Shown in pieces: positions 13,610 to 21,278 of a stretch of 23,922 nt of DNA. The position numbers and the translations under genes were made by a program. Numbering within the stretch: position 1 is the stretch's first letter; every line of letters starts with the position of its first letter. The notes under the pieces are model-generated. The model saw nothing but the letters and a program-made list of their open reading frames with translations. It was not told the origin of the DNA and did not search any database. The DNA comes from a virus, in IMG/VR virus record IMGVR_UViG_3300042731_004523, positions 1 through 23,922 of that record. One strand, written 5' to 3'.

Positions 13610-14211
13610 GCAGCCTTTTGACCATACCCTATCAAGTGGTAATCCAGGCGGCGGATAGTCAAATTGCATTCGACTGCACGGTCAAAGAGCGCCATAGTCA
13701 CAAGTTGACCGTGACCGACCATCCTGTCGAGGAGAACGCGTCAGTTGCGGACCACGCACGCAAAGAGCCGGATAGCCTAGACCTGCAGGGCATCATCAGC
13801 AACCAGCCGATTTTGCTCAATGCCGCTGAGGATTTGCAGCCATCGGTGCCAGGTACTGACCCGAAAAATCGCGCCAAGGCAGCGTACATCGAATTCTGCC
13901 GATTGCAGGACACCGTCGCCTTGCTCACCGTCAGCACCGAAATGCGCGTTTATCAAAACATGGTCATCGAGTCGATTGCGGTCGACCGCGACAAGATGAC
14001 ACGCAATATCCTCGATATCGGTCTGAGTCTGCGCCCATTTCGGACGGCCAGCGTCGAAACCGTCGCAGCGCCAGAGCCGATTGACCCAGTACACAAGGTT
14101 AAACGCGACCAGGGGCGCAAGCAGACCAAACCAGCCAAGCCGGAGGTTGAGACGAAATCGAACAGCCTATTTGAGAGCATAAGCAACGCACTTGGACAGG
14201 TAGGTGGGTAA
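13606..14211 (+). CDS. Baseplate hub-associated protein with Dit-like N-terminal domain
   Basis: A 201-aa protein whose first about 150 residues match the Dit-like domain found in contractile phage and tailocin-type particles: IPYQVVIQAADSQIAFDCTVKERHSHKLTVTDHPVEENASVADHA, followed by PDSLDLQGIISNQPI and RAKAAYIEFCRLQDTVALLTVSTEMRVYQNMVIESIAVDRDK. The remainder is a lysine-rich, probably flexible tail (KRDQGRKQTKPAKPEVETK). It would sit at the tube end and begin baseplate assembly. The ATG overlaps the tape measure stop (ATGA), and the next gene starts two bases after it. Confidence 0.75.
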   Translation: MSSLLTIPYQVVIQAADSQIAFDCTVKERHSHKLTVTDHPVEENASVADHARKEPDSLDLQGIISNQPILLNAAEDLQPSVPGTDPKNRAKAAYIEFCRLQDTVALLTVSTEMRVYQNMVIESIAVDRDKMTRNILDIGLSLRPFRTASVETVAAPEPIDPVHKVKRDQGRKQTKPAKPEVETKSNSLFESISNALGQVGG

Positions 14212-14213
14212 CC

Positions 14214-14540
14214 GTGGCAGTGCTCGAGATTCCAACCCGAATTGATTTGGCCGTTTATGATTTCACCATTGAGCTCGATGAGATCATCTATCGGCTGTCG
14301 CTGTACTTCAATCGACGTTCAAACCATTGGTACTTCAACGTCGCCGATATCGATGGCAACCAATTGCGCTCCGGCATCAAGCTGGTCTGCAATTGGGCCC
14401 TATTTCTGCAATGGGTCCAGCAAGGGCGCTTGGATGGCGATATCCTGGCGACCAATCCGGAAAGCGATGACGATCCGGATCGAGACACGCTAGGTACGCA
14501 AACCGTGCTAGCATACAACGAGGGCGTCGCCATTGGGTAA
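14214..14540 (+). CDS. Baseplate plug protein (Pam3 gp18-like)
   Basis: A 108-aa protein with a GTG start (14214) preceded by GGTGGG. The sequence LEIPTRIDLAVYDFTIELDEIIYRLSLYFNRRSNHWYFNVADIDGNQLRSGIKLV matches the small plug domain described for cyanophage Pam3 gp18 and related simple myoviruses: a compact beta structure with the 'W-x-x-x-ADxDG-x-x-L-x-x-GIxLV' stretch. It sits between the Dit-like gene and the hub gene, exactly where such a plug is found. The C-terminus is acidic (NPESDDDPDRDTLG). Its stop overlaps the start of the hub gene. Confidence 0.75.
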   Translation: MAVLEIPTRIDLAVYDFTIELDEIIYRLSLYFNRRSNHWYFNVADIDGNQLRSGIKLVCNWALFLQWVQQGRLDGDILATNPESDDDPDRDTLGTQTVLAYNEGVAIG

Positions 14541-15375
14541 GCTATTCAATCGGACGTTCGCCCTGAACCTGGGAGGCACGCTGGTTTCGAGTGAAACCAC
14601 CGATGGCGCTCGCAACGAAATCCTCCGGGTCACGTTTCAAATCGAAAAGAGTCTGACAGAATCGGCCAATACCGCCGAGATATCGGTCTACAACCTGGCC
14701 GAGCAAACCAGGGCCAAGGTAACCGAAAAAGCTCTATTGACCACGCTGGAGGTCGGATATTCTGGCCAATCCAGCATCATTTTCAGGGGCCAACTAGAGG
14801 CTGGAACCAACCAGCGCGATGGCGTTGACTGGGTAACGTCATTTCAGTCGACCGATAGCGGCAAACAGCTGCGCGAGTCGCGCATCAACGTCAGTTTCAA
14901 AACGATCAGCGCAACCGAGGCGATGCAAAAAATCGTTAATGCGCTCGGCGTCGGCATCGGCAATGCCAGGGACAAAATCGCTCAAGGCAATATCAGGGGC
15001 GCGCTGGATGATTTCAAAAATGGCCTGGTCTTGAGTGGACCGACCAAACGTGAGCTGACGCGGCTGACAAAAACGCTTGGGTATGGTTGGTCAATCCAGG
15101 ATGGCCAGCTGCAATTGCTCGCCGCCCGCGACGCTATCGAGCCCGGTGACGCGATCGTGCTCAATCCTGATACCGGCCTAATCGGCAGCCCGGAGTCCGG
15201 CGAGAATGGCATCATCGAGGCGCGCGCCTTGCTAATCCCGCAACTGACACCTGGCCGCGTGGTCAGGCTTGAATCTAGGCAGATTGAGGGGTTTTACCGG
15301 GTCGAAAAGGTAGCGTATCAAGGCGATACGCATGGGCAGGATTGGTATGCTGATTTGGAGTTGAAACCGCGATGA
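14533..15375 (+). CDS. Baseplate hub protein (gp27 / late-control D-like)
   Basis: A 280-aa protein with a TTG start at 14533, preceded by GAGGG. It begins GKLFNRTFALNLGGTLVSSE and shows the hub-type opening of short strands (RVTFQIEKSLTESANTAEISVYNLAEQTRAKV), then DWVTSFQSTDSGKQLRESRINVSFKTISATEAMQKIV, a pattern shared with gp27-like hub domains (the 'DG-x-x-L-x-x-S/T' turn). LGYGWSIQDGQLQLLAARDAIEPGDAIVLNPDTGLIGSPE lies in the middle. The C-terminus ends in a strand set with YLEL-like ADLELKPR. Its neighbours are the plug and the spike. The TTG start is supported by spacing, but no ATG alternative is close by. Confidence 0.75.
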   Translation: MGKLFNRTFALNLGGTLVSSETTDGARNEILRVTFQIEKSLTESANTAEISVYNLAEQTRAKVTEKALLTTLEVGYSGQSSIIFRGQLEAGTNQRDGVDWVTSFQSTDSGKQLRESRINVSFKTISATEAMQKIVNALGVGIGNARDKIAQGNIRGALDDFKNGLVLSGPTKRELTRLTKTLGYGWSIQDGQLQLLAARDAIEPGDAIVLNPDTGLIGSPESGENGIIEARALLIPQLTPGRVVRLESRQIEGFYRVEKVAYQGDTHGQDWYADLELKPR

Positions 15376-16124
15376 CCAGGACGCCCGACTTGGCAGACAT
15401 CATCCGCCAGGCCATCGAGGATAGGCTGGCGGATTTGCACGTCATGCTGCCAGGCCGTATCGCCTCGTATGATGCGACCACCCAAAAGGCCGATGTCGAG
15501 CCGCTTATCCGCCGCCTGCAGTCGACGGTCGACGGCGAGATTGCCGAGGATTTGCCGGTGATCCCTGGGGTCCCGGTGGTATTTCCTCGGACCCAGACGT
15601 TTCGTATCACCATGCCAGTCGCGGTTGGCGATCGTTGCATGCTGATTTTTTGCGAGCGGTCGACCGAGACCTACCAGCTCGGCGACGGGCGGCGCGGTGA
15701 TGATTCGACTTTGATCAAGCAATCCGACCCAGGCACTTTCGAAATGCATGGCCTGACCGACCCGGTCGCCTTGCTTGGCTGGTACAACGACGCCGAGGCG
15801 CTGACAACGCCTGACCCAGACGATATGGTCCTCGGTGAAATCGCTGGCCCAGTGGTTCACATCGGCAGCGACCAGATCAATTTGTACCAGAAAAGCGGCA
15901 GCGGTCACGATTTCGTTGCTCTGGCTGACAAGGTGGAAACCGAGCTAAAAAAAATTACAGCTATGACCGACGCGATCTGGCCGCTTATGACCGGGACGCC
16001 AATTATCAGCGAACCCGGCAATGGCTCGCCATCGGCATTCCAGGCAGCATTGGCTATTGCCCTGGGCGCTGTCTTGCAACCATCGATTAGCAAACCCGCC
16101 GCAACGAAGGTCAAAGCAACATGA
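15372..16124 (+). CDS. Baseplate central spike (Gp138 N-terminal-like)
   Basis: A 250-aa protein likely to form the membrane-piercing spike below the hub. The N-terminal segment VMLPGRIASYDATTQKADVEPLIRRL, then PVIPGVPVVFPRTQTFRITMPVAVGDRCMLIFCERS, matches the Gp138 OB-fold domain (PF18352). Residues about 165-200 (GPVVHIGSDQINLYQKSGSGHDFVALADKVETELKKI) are a beta-strand and helix end seen in these spikes. The C-terminus is Ala/Pro-rich and basic. The ATG overlaps the hub stop as ATGA. No separate lysozyme domain is apparent in it. Confidence 0.82.
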   Translation: MTRTPDLADIIRQAIEDRLADLHVMLPGRIASYDATTQKADVEPLIRRLQSTVDGEIAEDLPVIPGVPVVFPRTQTFRITMPVAVGDRCMLIFCERSTETYQLGDGRRGDDSTLIKQSDPGTFEMHGLTDPVALLGWYNDAEALTTPDPDDMVLGEIAGPVVHIGSDQINLYQKSGSGHDFVALADKVETELKKITAMTDAIWPLMTGTPIISEPGNGSPSAFQAALAIALGAVLQPSISKPAATKVKAT

Positions 16125-16489
16125 GTGATTTCAAACTCGACCCAGTGACCGGCGACCTCGACCTGAGCACAGGCGATTTGCAATTCGTCACCGGCGCCGA
16201 TGCGGTCGCGCAACACTTGCTCATCCGTTTGCGTTTCTACCTCGGCGAATGGTTTCTCGATACCAGAGTTGGCATACCTTACTACAGCCAAATCTTGGTC
16301 AAAAACCCGAATCTGGCAGCCATCCGAACGACCTATCGCCAGGCGATCCTGTCGACGCCAGGCGTGGAAACGCTCGAGCGCATGGATTTGGAATTCGATG
16401 CCGCAACGCGCGAGCTTGCGCTGGATTTTAGCGCCAGGCTTGCAGGCGAGACAGTCGCGCGCGACTTTAGCGAGGTATTCATCCTATGA
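16121..16489 (+). CDS. Baseplate wedge protein, gp25-like (DUF2634-type)
   Basis: A 122-aa protein with the gp25/DUF2634 layout: MSDFKLDPVTGDLDLSTGDLQFVTGADAVAQHLLIRLRFYLGEWFLDTRVGIPYYSQIL, then a helical stretch RTTYRQAILSTPGVETLERMDLEFDAATRELALDFSARL. The FYLGEWFLDTRVGIPY motif (about residues 40-56) is the most telling. The protein would hold the first sheath ring on the baseplate. It overlaps both neighbouring genes by ATGA. Confidence 0.88.
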   Translation: MSDFKLDPVTGDLDLSTGDLQFVTGADAVAQHLLIRLRFYLGEWFLDTRVGIPYYSQILVKNPNLAAIRTTYRQAILSTPGVETLERMDLEFDAATRELALDFSARLAGETVARDFSEVFIL

Positions 16490-17673
16490 GCTCATTCGGC
16501 GTACTATCGACGGGATTCAATCCGAAACTGATTGCCGACGTCCTGACGGATATCGAGGCGCGGCAAAAGGCGGATTTCGGCTCAACCATCAATGTCGGCG
16601 GCGAATCCGTGATCGGCCAGAACAACGCGACTTTCGCCGCCGCGGTCGCCGAGGCCTGGGAAGTCTTGCATGCTGTCTACCGGTCAATATACCCAGACAG
16701 CGCGACTGGCGAGGCGCTTGACAACGTCTGCGCCATCACAGGCGTTGTTCGCAATCCGGCGACCAAGTCAACAATCACCCTAGATTGCACCGGCACCAAT
16801 GGCACCTACCTAGCCACAGGCCGCGTGATTTCAGTTGACGCAACAGGCGAGCGCTTTGTCTCGGTCACGGATGGGACCATTGCGGGCGGTACCGTGGCCA
16901 TTGATTTCGAGTCGGAAGAGTATGGACCCGTGCAATTGCTCAATGGTCAGGCTTTGACCATCGAGACACCGGTCGCCGGCTGGTCAGGTGTCGACGCAAA
17001 CGAAGATGCCGTTCTAGGCGATGAGCTCGAAACCGATGCCGAGCTGCGCCTGCGCCGCCTGTCATTGCTGCGATTCCAAGGCGCTGCGACTATCGAGGCA
17101 ATCCGCGCTGATTTGCTTGATGTCGACGGCGTATTGCAAGTTTATGTGTACGAAAATGTCAGCATGATCACCGACGGACGCAATTTGCCGCCAAAGAGCA
17201 TTGAGGCGATCGTGCATTCGGAGGCCGGTACGCCAACGGCCGATATCGCCGAGGCGCTTTTCCTGACGAAACCGGCCGGGATTGAGACCTATGGCCATGC
17301 CCCAAACAATGTCAGTGAAACGGTGACCGATTCGCAAGGTGTCAATCATACGATCAACTACACTGAACCAGATGATACGCCAATCTACATTCGGGCCGAT
17401 ATCAAATATGATCCGGCCAGCTACCCGACCGACGGTGATACGCAAATCAAGGCAGCGCTTAAAGCGCTTGGCGATGAGATCTTGCTAGGTGAAACAGTCT
17501 ACTATGAGCGATTTCAAGCTGAGGTATTCGCCATCGACGGCGTGGTCGATTGCCCGGTATTCTACCTAGACACGGTATCGCCGCCAACCGGTACCAGCAA
17601 TTTGACCTTTACCACGCGCGAGCTGGCGACTTTTGACACCGGCGACGTTACGGTCAACTCGAGCCCGGTATAA
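16486..17673 (+). CDS. Baseplate J-like wedge protein
   Basis: A 395-aa protein of the gpJ family (PF04865-type). It begins FGVLSTGFNPKLIADVLTDIEARQKADFGSTINVG, continues with a helix (AAAVAEAWEVLHAVYRSIYPDSATGEALDNVCAITGVVR) that carries the 'A-x-GxxLDxxA-x-x-x-G' signature, then strand-rich domains with SVTDGTIAGG and YGPVQLLNGQALTIETPVAGW. A typical DELETDAELRLRRLSLLRFQGAATIEAIRADLLDVDGVLQVYVYEN follows. The fold would contact the DUF2612 wedge protein encoded next. The start codon overlaps the gp25-like stop. Confidence 0.88.
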   Translation: MSSFGVLSTGFNPKLIADVLTDIEARQKADFGSTINVGGESVIGQNNATFAAAVAEAWEVLHAVYRSIYPDSATGEALDNVCAITGVVRNPATKSTITLDCTGTNGTYLATGRVISVDATGERFVSVTDGTIAGGTVAIDFESEEYGPVQLLNGQALTIETPVAGWSGVDANEDAVLGDELETDAELRLRRLSLLRFQGAATIEAIRADLLDVDGVLQVYVYENVSMITDGRNLPPKSIEAIVHSEAGTPTADIAEALFLTKPAGIETYGHAPNNVSETVTDSQGVNHTINYTEPDDTPIYIRADIKYDPASYPTDGDTQIKAALKALGDEILLGETVYYERFQAEVFAIDGVVDCPVFYLDTVSPPTGTSNLTFTTRELATFDTGDVTVNSSPV

Positions 17674-17675
17674 CA

Positions 17676-18314
17676 ATGGCAACGCAACCAACACCACCGC
17701 CAGCCTTCACCGCCAACGCCAGCATGGTCGCCGATGCGATTCGGCGCCTGATTTCTCAATTTCGTTCCGGCACTTCTGGCGAGCCTATCAATGATTTTGA
17801 AAAGCTGGTTCGGTCATACGTCGACGAATTGCAAGCGCTTGATACCGCGGCGACTGATTTGCTGGTCCTGACCACATTGGACGGCGCTGAGGGCGTGCAG
17901 CTCGACGGCCTGGGTCAAATCATCGGGCTCGAGCGCAACGGCCTTGATGACGACCTCTATCAGTCTCTTTTGCGCGCGTATATCCGCGTCAATACTAGCG
18001 CTGGAACGATCGAGCAGATCAACGAAATCGTGCGCCTGGCGACGAATACCAGCGTGGCGGATCAATTTTTTCGATTGAACGAAGGCAGTCCGGCGGAGTT
18101 TGAAGTGCAATGCACCGGTCAATTGGGTACCGGCCTCGGCGCCATTGCGGCCGAGGCAATGTACCAGGGCAAACCTGCAGGCGTGCACGGAGTTTTTATC
18201 TACTGGGAAACCACTTCGCCATTCGTATTTGACGGCGGCGCTGTCTTTGATGGCGGTTACTTTTTCGCCGCTGCGATTCGAAATCGTGGCGCCCGCGAAT
18301 CGGAGATCTTGTAA
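17676..18314 (+). CDS. Baseplate wedge protein (DUF2612 family)
   Basis: A 212-aa protein of the DUF2612 family (PF11041), which in simple contractile tails takes the role of the second wedge protein. The helical N-terminal half has DAIRRLISQFRSGTSGEPINDFEKLVRSYVDELQALDTAATDLL, then EGVQLDGLGQIIGLERNGLDDDLYQSLLRAYIRVNTSAGTIEQI. The motif QLDGLGQIIGLER is distinctive. The C-terminal half is beta-rich (GVHGVFIYWETTSPFVFDGG). The next gene, a fibre, begins at the last base of this stop (TAATG), so the fibre probably attaches through this wedge. Confidence 0.85.
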   Translation: MATQPTPPPAFTANASMVADAIRRLISQFRSGTSGEPINDFEKLVRSYVDELQALDTAATDLLVLTTLDGAEGVQLDGLGQIIGLERNGLDDDLYQSLLRAYIRVNTSAGTIEQINEIVRLATNTSVADQFFRLNEGSPAEFEVQCTGQLGTGLGAIAAEAMYQGKPAGVHGVFIYWETTSPFVFDGGAVFDGGYFFAAAIRNRGARESEIL

Positions 18315-20275
18315 TGGTAGAGCCGAGACCGACCAAACTGCCGATCTGGAATACTGGCGGAAGCAACCGAACCGACCCGCTGTCCGCAAAGAAAATTCTC
18401 GGCTGGGTTCTGAGCGAAGCGCCACCATCGAGCTATTTCAACTGGCTGCAATACTACTCTGGCGCTTGGTTTACCTGGATATCAGAACGATTGCTAAAGG
18501 GCGTCAACGAAACCGATCTAACAGTCAATGCGTTGCAGCCTGATACGTCGGGCGCAGGCGGAACGCTGAAGCTTGAAGGCGGCGACGCCAACACATCGGG
18601 CGCGGGCGGCAATGTCGCCATCACAGCCGGTGCGACAGTTTCTGGCGATGGTGGTGATACGGTAATCAGTGGCGGCGCCGGTTCAACAACCGGTGGCAAT
18701 GTTAACCTTACCGGTGGCGGCTGCACCGGCACCGGTCCTGGCGGTCATTTGGTGCTATCCGGTGGCGCACCAACGGACGGATCTGGCGGTGATATCACAA
18801 TATCAGGCGGAACTGGTGTTGGTTACGAGGGCGGCGACGTTGATATTACGGCCGGGGGCAGCGATACAAATGCTGGCGATATCACGGTAACCGGTGGCGC
18901 CAATACCGCCTCAGGCCCGGGTGGCAATGTTACAGTCGAGGGCGGCGCCGCAGCCAATGGCACAGCTGGGTACCTGATACTCAATGGCGGCGTTGGCAAC
19001 GGCGTTCAGGGCGGAAATGTATCGATCAATGGCGGCGATAGCGATATTGCAGCCGGTGATATCAAAATAACGGCTGGCGATAATACCAGCTCAGGCACTG
19101 GTGGCGATGTGGAATTGACGGCCGGCGAAGGTATAGGTGCCGCTGGCGGCGCAGTTAGCATCAATGCAGGCGAAAGCGACACATCCGCAGGTAACATATC
19201 GATTGAGGCCGGCGTAAACAATACCAGTGGCAACGGCGGAGCTGCTACCATATCCGGTGGTGCCGCTACGGTTGGCACCGGTGGCGCCGCAGCGTTGATT
19301 GGCGGTACGGTAAATTCAACTGGCGCCGGTGGGAATGCCTCGACCAGAGGCGGCGATGGTTCTGGTACAGACCAAAATGGGGGATATGCATACCTTCAAA
19401 CTGGAAAAAGCACTGGCCAGGGTGGCAGCCTCGTTGCGTTGCAAGTGTCAGAGTCAGAATATAGCGGCTCTGGCAGTGGTTCATATGTCAATGCCTGGTC
19501 CACATACATCAACGCCAACGGGAATTCCGGCAACAAAGACGTTGCCATCAATCGGCACGCGCGTTTCACTGATTCTGCTGATACTACCCGCGGCAATATC
19601 CGCCTGGTTGCGAAGCCGGAACCTACCGGACCATCGGACGGTGATGTCTACAATGACAGCGTGACGCATCAAATTGGCTACTATAATGGTACGCGATACC
19701 ATAATCTGAATCCGACCGTTTACAATATATCGGACGATGCGGTCACCGGTCAGAATCCAGCCGCCTTAGCTGGTACGGCCTATGTCCTCAATGAGGTACC
19801 ATACGGAGGCGTAGTTAGTACTACCCCGTTGCGGCATATCATACCGGCGAATACCCTCAGAGTAGGCTCGATAATACGGGTCAGAGCGATAATGCAGTTA
19901 ATAGATGATGGCGGTGGTTCAACATACCCCACACCGAAAATTTACATCGGATCAATCGGCGCAGGGCCATCGCCGTATACATCGCCGACCGGAGTCCAAA
20001 TCCTCGCATTTTCAAGGGCATCGTTGATATGGAATTCATGCGGAGTTGAATGCGAGTTGCGGGTTAGATCTTTGGGCCCATCCGGCAACGTCGATTTGAG
20101 CTGGCGAGCAACCTATGATGAATCGTCATCGGTGAGGCCAGTCAACAACCACAGCATTGTCAACACCTCGACCCTGGCAACGAACGGTGCGCTTGATGTT
20201 TTTGCCGTCGCATTATTCGGATCTTCGGTCGGCTGGCAAGTCGATTTGACTCAATTCGTTGTCGAGATTCTCTAG
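18314..20275 (+). CDS. Tail fibre with about 20 glycine-rich repeats
   Basis: A 653-aa protein. Residues 1-60 (PTKLPIWNTGGSNRTDPLSAKKILGWVLSEAPPSSYFNWLQYY) look like the N-terminal attachment domain found on many phage fibres. Residues about 77-376 are about 20 units of 14-16 residues with the form G-x-GG-x-V-x-I-x-GG (GAGGNVAITAG, GGDITISGG, GGNVSINGG), alternating hydrophobic strands and Gly turns. This would suit a beta-solenoid or a glycine-rich sandwich shaft. After it come KPEPTGPSDGDVYNDSVTHQIGYYNGT, a common fibre linker, and a C-terminal beta domain of about 200 residues with FAVALFGSSVGWQVDLTQFVVEIL. The C-terminal part is the likely receptor contact. No chaperone-type domain is visible. 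Confidence 0.82.
   Translation: MVEPRPTKLPIWNTGGSNRTDPLSAKKILGWVLSEAPPSSYFNWLQYYSGAWFTWISERLLKGVNETDLTVNALQPDTSGAGGTLKLEGGDANTSGAGGNVAITAGATVSGDGGDTVISGGAGSTTGGNVNLTGGGCTGTGPGGHLVLSGGAPTDGSGGDITISGGTGVGYEGGDVDITAGGSDTNAGDITVTGGANTASGPGGNVTVEGGAAANGTAGYLILNGGVGNGVQGGNVSINGGDSDIAAGDIKITAGDNTSSGTGGDVELTAGEGIGAAGGAVSINAGESDTSAGNISIEAGVNNTSGNGGAATISGGAATVGTGGAAALIGGTVNSTGAGGNASTRGGDGSGTDQNGGYAYLQTGKSTGQGGSLVALQVSESEYSGSGSGSYVNAWSTYINANGNSGNKDVAINRHARFTDSADTTRGNIRLVAKPEPTGPSDGDVYNDSVTHQIGYYNGTRYHNLNPTVYNISDDAVTGQNPAALAGTAYVLNEVPYGGVVSTTPLRHIIPANTLRVGSIIRVRAIMQLIDDGGGSTYPTPKIYIGSIGAGPSPYTSPTGVQILAFSRASLIWNSCGVECELRVRSLGPSGNVDLSWRATYDESSSVRPVNNHSIVNTSTLATNGALDVFAVALFGSSVGWQVDLTQFVVEIL
18542..19442 (+). 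repeat. Glycine-rich repeat array in the fibre gene
   Basis: About 20 tandem, diverged units of roughly 42-48 bp encode G-x-GG-x-V-x-I-x-GG cassettes. GGTGGC- and GGCGGC-like words recur throughout. The units are never identical, so this is an old expansion rather than a fresh copy-number tract. Unit length varies by whole codons, keeping frame. Confidence 0.85.
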
Positions 20276-20283
20276 GTGCGGTC

Positions 20284-20601
20284 ATGGCAGACTTCGCAGA
20301 ATACTTGACCAGGACCGAGCATTTGCTGATCGTCTGTGCGGTTTGGGTCAGCATTGGCACCGTCAATCGAGTCTTTCCGGATTTGACCGAGAACCCGACC
20401 TGGGCGCGGTTGCTGCCGATCATACCTTTGATTTTTTGCTCGGCGGTGGTCTGGGTTCCCGGTGCCGTCGAAGGCAAACCATTAACTAGAATCATGCTCG
20501 GCCTGGTGTTGGGCGCGATGGCGGCGCATGGCCACAAAATTCTAAAGCAAAGCATATTCGGCAATGACAGGCGTATTCGCGACCATCCTCCGAGGCTCTA
20601 A
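20284..20601 (+). CDS. Small membrane protein, holin candidate
   Basis: A 105-aa protein with hydrophobic segments at about 14-28 (LLIVCAVWVSIGTVN), 43-60 (LLPIIPLIFCSAVVWVPG) and 68-82 (LTRIMLGLVLGAMAAHG), and a basic C-terminus (NDRRIRDHPPRL). Size, two to three membrane segments and a charged end are holin-like. It heads a group of small overlapping membrane protein genes after the fibre gene. No family is recognised, and a holin role is inferred from size and place. Confidence 0.5.
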   Translation: MADFAEYLTRTEHLLIVCAVWVSIGTVNRVFPDLTENPTWARLLPIIPLIFCSAVVWVPGAVEGKPLTRIMLGLVLGAMAAHGHKILKQSIFGNDRRIRDHPPRL

Positions 20602-20944
20602 ATGGCTGTTACGACATTGGTACATTCCGTTGTTTGCGCTGGTCGCGGTTGCCGGTTGGTTGCTGGGCCAGCGCAAGCAATTACCCACGGAGTCAATCGG
20701 TGATGAACTGGCGGCGATTCGACGAAGGCAAGGCATCGACCAGCTGGCCGCAGAAAAAGGCGCCAGTATCGCCAATGCTTTTGCCGACCAACGATATCAC
20801 CGGACCTTGCGCGCGCTCGATGAGAAACAACGCCGCAAGGCTGAGGATTTGCGCCGCCATCCTGGCAAGCGCCTTGACTATCTGCGCCGCGTCGAACAGC
20901 GTTTACGCAACCGAGCCAACGATAACAAGCCTGGCCCAGGGTGA
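20564..20944 (+). CDS. Single-span membrane protein with charged helical tail, i-spanin-like candidate
   Basis: A 126-aa protein with one N-terminal membrane segment (WYIPLFALVAVAGWLLG, about 19-35) and a long basic helical domain (ELAAIRRRQGIDQLAAEKGASIANAFADQRYHRTLRALDEKQRRKAEDLRRHPGKRLDYLRRVEQRLRNR). This N-in membrane anchor plus periplasmic coiled-coil layout is like inner-membrane spanins (Rz). It overlaps the preceding gene by 38 nt and the following one by 125 nt, each in another frame. The ribosome-binding site is weak. The spanin idea is inference. Confidence 0.45.
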   Translation: MTGVFATILRGSKWLLRHWYIPLFALVAVAGWLLGQRKQLPTESIGDELAAIRRRQGIDQLAAEKGASIANAFADQRYHRTLRALDEKQRRKAEDLRRHPGKRLDYLRRVEQRLRNRANDNKPGPG

Positions 20945-21278
20945 CCCAGCGCCTTTCGATGGCGATCTCTATCCGGTCGACGTTTCGATCCGCTGGGCGC
21001 TCGAAATTGAAGGCTGCGCCGAACGCGCGGCGCTCGATCTGGACCACGAAAAACAGCTGCACGCGATTGAAATCGCCAAGCAATTGGCCCTGGCTGAGGC
21101 GAACGATCTCGCCAATAAACGCCGCCTTGAATTGTTGCAGGCCGAGCTAAAGACAGTCAATGCATGGTATCGGTCACCGGTTTTTGTCGCCGCCGTGTCT
21201 GCAACGGCTGCCACCGGAGTATTGATAGTGGCGGCTGTACTGGTGCAGTCTGTCATACAGGTCGAGGTGATACGGTGA
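20820..21278 (+). CDS. Exported protein with signal peptide and C-terminal membrane anchor, lysis-cassette candidate
   Basis: A 152-aa protein starting MRNNAARLRICAAILASALT. The N-terminus is a signal peptide with a likely signal peptidase I site after SVYA. Then comes SLAQGDPAPFDGDLYPVDVSIRWALEIEGCAERAALDLDHEKQLHAIEIAKQLALAEANDLANKRRLELLQAELK, a short conserved-looking head plus coiled coil, and a C-terminal membrane segment (VFVAAVSATAATGVLIVAAVLVQSVI). I recall 'GDPAPF-x-G' heads with coiled coil and one membrane helix in other phage lysis regions, but no named family. Its start overlaps the previous gene out of frame. No ribosome-binding site is clear; an upstream start is possible but reads as shadow sequence. 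Confidence 0.5.
   Translation: MRNNAARLRICAAILASALTICAASNSVYATEPTITSLAQGDPAPFDGDLYPVDVSIRWALEIEGCAERAALDLDHEKQLHAIEIAKQLALAEANDLANKRRLELLQAELKTVNAWYRSPVFVAAVSATAATGVLIVAAVLVQSVIQVEVIR

Noticed and set aside
18542-19442. Repeat array in the fibre gene as a CRISPR array
   Set aside because: Repeats are coding, diverged, of variable length and without spacers; they track a protein pattern.
20820-20944. Lipoprotein signal (o-spanin) in the protein starting at 20820
   Set aside because: The only candidate cysteine is in LTIC, with isoleucine just before it; the site SVYA fits ordinary signal peptidase I better.
21164-21274. Earlier in-frame ATG for the coiled-coil membrane protein
   Set aside because: This part is Cys/Arg-rich shadow of the gene before it; GTG at 21275 has a ribosome-binding site and the GTGA overlap.
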